Part shown: positions 61,115-64,000 of the stretch, one piece after another
Position numbering within the stretch: position 1 is the stretch's first letter
Layout of the letters: each line of letters begins with the position of its first letter
Translations under genes and position numbers: made by a program
Source of the DNA: Knufia peltigerae
Taxonomy: Eukaryota > Ascomycota > Eurotiomycetes > Chaetothyriales > Trichomeriaceae
Assembly: GCA_030247855.1 (NCBI GenBank)
Contig: JAPDRN010000132.1
Coordinates: forward strand, 27,144 to 91,143
DNA: 64,000 nucleotides
Direction: 5' to 3'
Notes under the pieces: model-generated
Databases searched by the model: none
What the model was told of the DNA's origin: nothing
What the model saw: only the letters and a program-made list of their open reading frames with translations

Positions 61115-61442
61115 GAAATAAGAATGACGAGCCGGGTTGAACATGGACAGGGTGTGTATTATTTGTATAGTATTTTATCGGGTGGGAAGGATCAGGTAGC
61201 AACCATTATGATAATTGAAGCAGGTCTACAGTCCACGATCGGTGCTTGGAAGAGGCAAATGACCTCAGCTCACCTAATAGCGAGGACCGAATTTGTCCCT
61301 TCCTCAGATCAGTCCTTGTGGCCTTTTTAGGAACGCAGAAGTACGTTTCAACCACTGAACTTCTCATCTCCTCATACAACCGACCTCACCATCACGGCCT
61401 ACCTAGGAAAAGTTCTAGTTCATCTATTCGTATTGTTTCATC
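61115..61442. promoter_or_regulatory. promoter region of three-exon coiled-coil gene
   Basis: This is the 328 bp spacer between tandem plus-strand genes. No element is evident beyond general promoter composition. Confidence 0.4.
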
Positions 61443-62259
61443 ATGCCACCGAAACGGCCCTCTCGTAAAAGCATTGCCGCACAATCAAAGTCGTCTTCTC
61501 GTCGATGCCGGAATGAGGTTGCTGCTGCTGGAGCCGATGATGATTATGGTGCGAACGATGTGTCGATGATGGAAGGTGATATGGACCTCAACGATGGCGA
61601 CGCCGAGAGTGGGACCGAGAGTAATGCAAATGATTTGCGAGACCTCGAAGAGAGCCTTAAGATGAGCATGGTCGTTGATGTGAGTTATTCGCCGGAAGTG
61701 TCTGGGACTATCAAAGATAAGTCGAAAACTGACAATTTGCGTGGAACTTGTGTGATTAGACCGGCCTGAGGAAAGAACAGAGACAACGTCATCTCGAAAC
61801 CGACTTTGAGAATCAGGTTTGTGTCGTGCAGGAAAAGATCGAGGAGAGGAGTGAAAGAAGAAAAAGAGAGGTGTAAGTGCTGCTGCTACCTCTCTTGTTA
61901 ACTGCCCAGTGTCACTTTTCCCAGATTCACCCTTTTTACTGTGAAAAGGGAAGCGAGGCATCTCTCTCTACCCATCATCCTTCCCTTGTTGCGACACGGA
62001 TTCGTCAGTGCTGACACATCCTGCTCTTCCCAGCGACCATATCCAAGATGACTTCTTGACGAGACTGCTTACTTTGTCACGTCGCAAGTCTGAATTGGAG
62101 ACCCAGATCATCAAAGAGACCCAAGAACTAGCCGATGCGTACCTTGGGCTAAAGGAGGAATTTGAAGCGGTGCTCCAAGGAAGGCATGAAGATGTCAACG
62201 AGGCAATCACCTCATTGATCAAATTGGAGGACGCCGCTCCTCCGAAGAATTCATCATGA
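61443..62259 (+). CDS. coiled-coil protein of unknown function, 191 aa
   Basis: Spliced model join(61443..61679,61760..61872,62034..62259). Exon 1 encodes a basic start (MPPKRPSRKSIAAQ) and an acidic middle; exon 2 encodes TGLRKEQRQRHLETDFENQ and KIEERSERRKREV; exon 3 begins DHIQDDFLTRLLTLSRRKSEL and ends APPKNSS. Exons 2 and 3 form one continuous amphipathic, heptad-like helix of about 100 residues, which supports both splices. Intron 1 (GTGAGT...TGATTAG, 80 nt) is phase 0; intron 2 (GTAAGT...branch CTGAC...TTCCCAG, 161 nt) is phase 2. A basic tail plus long coiled coil suggests a DNA- or chromatin-associated structural subunit, but this is inference. I do not recognise the family. It converges on dph4 with about 104 bp between stops. 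Confidence 0.7.
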
Positions 62260-62363
62260 GATGCTATTCCAAATACCTTGCAAGACCTTACTGGATGATG
62301 TCGTCGTTGATCACAGGTCGAGACACATGAATATGACACAACTTATGGACTCTAGGCAGGTAA

Positions 62364-62906
62364 TCATCCCTCTTCAAGAGCGAACAAGACCTTGATGAAT
62401 AGACTGCACCCTTGACAGCCAACATAGATCTCTCCATGCTGACTCTCATTGTCAAGATCGGTCTCGGTCAAAACATAACCTTGTTCATCACCACACCGAC
62501 AACTCTTGGACCAGATATTTTTGTGCCCGTCATGTTGCAAGTCTTCGAGGTCAAAGACTTCGACACCGATATGTGTATCCTTTTCGTTCGTCACAGAACC
62601 CTCCTTTTTGTCAAGTGTTTCATTATAAATCCTTCGCTTTCTGGGATCTGCTAGGACTTCGTACGCAATGACAATATCATCGATCGAATACACCGGAGGG
62701 GAACTATCATGGAAGGGGGGCTTTTGGTGTTGTTGTTTCTTTGAGAGAGATACGTGTGCTGCCTTGTCCGGATGATGGATCAACAATGCATTCCGGTATG
62801 CTGATTTGATGTCTTCTTGAGACACGCGGCTCCAGTCCGCACCGCGCGGGAGTTGGAGGACGTCGTAGTGGGTATGGGTTGTTGTTTTCTGATGAGTGGT
62901 GGACAT
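62364..62906 (-). CDS. dph4: diphthamide biosynthesis DnaJ protein Dph4 (Jjj3)
   Basis: 180 residues from the ATG giving MSTTHQKTTTHTHYDVLQLPRG (the frame extends upstream only from GTG). A J-domain occupies about residues 12-95 with HHPDKAA, carrying the His-Pro-Asp motif, and an insertion rich in Lys and Gln between helices. The C-terminal half is a CSL-type zinc domain: VFDLEDLQ...CRCG...GYVLTETDL...EIYVGCQGCSLFIKVLF. This J-domain plus CSL zinc layout defines Dph4/Jjj3, which carries iron and supports the Dph1-Dph2 radical enzyme that makes diphthamide on eEF2. Intronless. Confidence 0.93.
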   Translation of the reverse strand: MSTTHQKTTTHTHYDVLQLPRGADWSRVSQEDIKSAYRNALLIHHPDKAAHVSLSKKQQHQKPPFHDSSPPVYSIDDIVIAYEVLADPRKRRIYNETLDKKEGSVTNEKDTHIGVEVFDLEDLQHDGHKNIWSKSCRCGDEQGYVLTETDLDNESQHGEIYVGCQGCSLFIKVLFALEEG

Positions 62907-63623
62907 GGAATTCTCGGGAGTCTCGGACAGGAGATCACATGCGTGTCGATCAAAAGGTCGGAAGAGCACCCAAAATAGAGAAGGATGAATAGATGGTTAC
63001 GAGTACGGAGCACGAACGAAGTTGTGATTTGAGGCTCTTTCTGCAATACTCGTTGGGGTGGTGGCGCGCCACAGGGCACTATAACAACAGGGGTCGGTCG
63101 ATCATCGTTATTGTTCTTGTTCCTTGATTCTGCAACCAGCGTGTAAACGGTGTTTCTGCTGACAATGCGTTTGCAAACAGAGGGTATGAGTACGAACAGA
63201 CGCTGATCATGGCGACACTCATTACATCCTGCTGGATCCTGATTGTGGGGAGTTTTGTCGCTTCGACTCCAAGTTTTTCTACGCCTGGACGTCATCGCCT
63301 TCCCACTGTTCCCTCCTTCTCCTCCTCTGGGGTGTGTTCAGGGCCCTGACCTGGCCTGGGCATGTTATGATGATGATGTGGTCTTTTGAGGAGCAACTCG
63401 TATGTATTATACATTCGTACGAGGTACTGATTCACTTTTCTTTTCAAGTCTGACACTGGGGAGAACCGTGTATCACCAAACTTGTACTTGTATTTGTATA
63501 CAATTAGGTAGGCCGGTGCCGGTTTTCTTCTTCCATGCGTATGTTTTGTACTTGTCCTTTGGAACTTGTCTCGTGCCCACCTTTTGAAAACGAAAAGACA
63601 AGCTTCTCTCCGAGTCACTCGTC
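62907..63623. promoter_or_regulatory. divergent promoter, dph4 / polyglutamine-protein gene
   Basis: These 717 bp lie between head-to-head starts. One GTTACGAGTA word (62996-63005) lies about 90 bp upstream of dph4 and overlaps a TACGGAG word. Open frames across the region lack coding character. Confidence 0.5.
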
Positions 63624-64000
63624 ATGGCCAGCGACGACGAATTCGAGCCAGACTCTCGTCAACGAAACTACAGAGCACCCTACACCGCCCGACACCCTAT
63701 CCCTACCGTCCAAAAGTACAAGGCCGAGCGAAGTGAATTGAAGGGACAGCAAGAAGAGGCCGAGTCCGCACAGCACGACGATGAGGATGATTCCAAGGTG
63801 AAACGAGCCTACCACGCCGCCAAGGGCGTAATCACCGGCGACGAGCCTCCGAGGTCCAGGCATGACCCGTACAGGACCGAGAATCGAAACGTTCAAGGCG
63901 CAGACACCCATGCCGAACCACGAGAAAGGCCCGAGGCTTCACAAGGAGAAGGAGAAGGAGACGAGCAGAATGAACAACAACAACAACAACAACAACAACA
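63624..64000 (+). CDS. N-terminal part of an acidic polyglutamine protein (cut by window edge)
   Basis: The frame opens with ATG at 63624 and runs off the window, giving about 125 residues. It reads MASDDEFEPDSRQRNYRAPY..., contains RHPIPTVQKYK, SKVKRAYHAAKGVITGDEPP and DPYRTENRNVQG, and ends in an uninterrupted Gln run encoded by CAA. The sequence is hydrophilic and disordered. The pattern of a PIPTVQKYK-like segment followed by an AAKG helix and a DPY...NRN segment reminds me of the N-terminus of fungal C2-domain membrane proteins (Mug190/tricalbin-like), but this is weak recollection. The gene continues to the right, and any domain would lie there. Confidence 0.7.
   Translation, partial: MASDDEFEPDSRQRNYRAPYTARHPIPTVQKYKAERSELKGQQEEAESAQHDDEDDSKVKRAYHAAKGVITGDEPPRSRHDPYRTENRNVQGADTHAEPRERPEASQGEGEGDEQNEQQQQQQQQ
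63975..64000. repeat. (CAA)n polyglutamine repeat
   Basis: At least eight CAA codons in frame run to the window edge; true length is unknown. Confidence 0.9.

Noticed and set aside
1..64000. CRISPR arrays, rRNA, transposons, long terminal repeats
   Set aside because: No regularly spaced repeats, rRNA-like sequence, transposase/reverse-transcriptase motifs or long direct terminal repeats were seen.

Overview
This window looks like nuclear DNA of a filamentous ascomycete (Pezizomycotina). The evidence is short spliceosomal introns of about 44-160 nt with GTAAGT/GTGAGT-like donors, CTGAC-like branch points and CAG/TAG acceptors; a HET-domain gene; a fungal SAM+HMG-box protein; secreted pepsins; and wide spacing between housekeeping genes. 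The sequence does not fix the order within Pezizomycotina. Gene models below were spliced by eye and each joined reading frame was checked for length divisible by three. Several starts were moved from non-ATG codons to the first convincing ATG.

Layout, left to right. 1-9.1 kb: 3' end of an MFS exporter, a WW + PhoD-like phosphatase, a Ser-Gly-repeat GPI-type wall protein and a 55-residue secreted peptide. 9.1-11.9 kb: no convincing gene. 11.9-31.1 kb: a dense housekeeping block with Rrp9, proteasome beta-4 (its start codon is split by an intron), a Psh1-like RING protein, Spp2, Utp13, an unrecognised membrane protein, Sad1/USP39, a secreted M20 peptidase, ribosomal protein eL36 and a Rad60/Esc2-like SUMO-like-domain protein. 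31.6-45.7 kb: a small CENP-V/GFA gene, a HET-domain gene, a membrane-anchored pepsin homologue without catalytic aspartates set head-to-head with an intact secreted pepsin, an Mpv17/Sym1 protein, a small coiled-coil protein, Lsm6 and a secreted sialidase-fold protein. 45.7-54.1 kb: two long gene-poor stretches around Mri1 and an 83-residue coiled-coil gene. 54.1-64 kb: a SAM+HMG protein, six telomere-like hexamers, a penicillopepsin-type protease, a DGAT2 acyltransferase with a long N-terminal extension, a three-exon coiled-coil gene, Dph4, and the start of a polyglutamine protein cut by the window edge.

Six genes serve RNA processing or ribosome production (Rrp9 and Utp13 of the U3 processome, Spp2, Sad1, Lsm6, eL36). 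They are interspersed with unrelated genes and do not form an operon-like unit. The surface/secreted set (wall protein, small peptide, M20 peptidase, three A1-family proteins, sialidase-fold protein) is the more lineage-specific part. I found no secondary-metabolite cluster, CRISPR array, rRNA, convincing tRNA or intact transposon. I cannot demonstrate a new biological system. The best leads are the paired inactive/active pepsins, a recurrent intergenic GTTACGAGTA element, the telomere-like tract and several unrecognised small conserved-looking genes.
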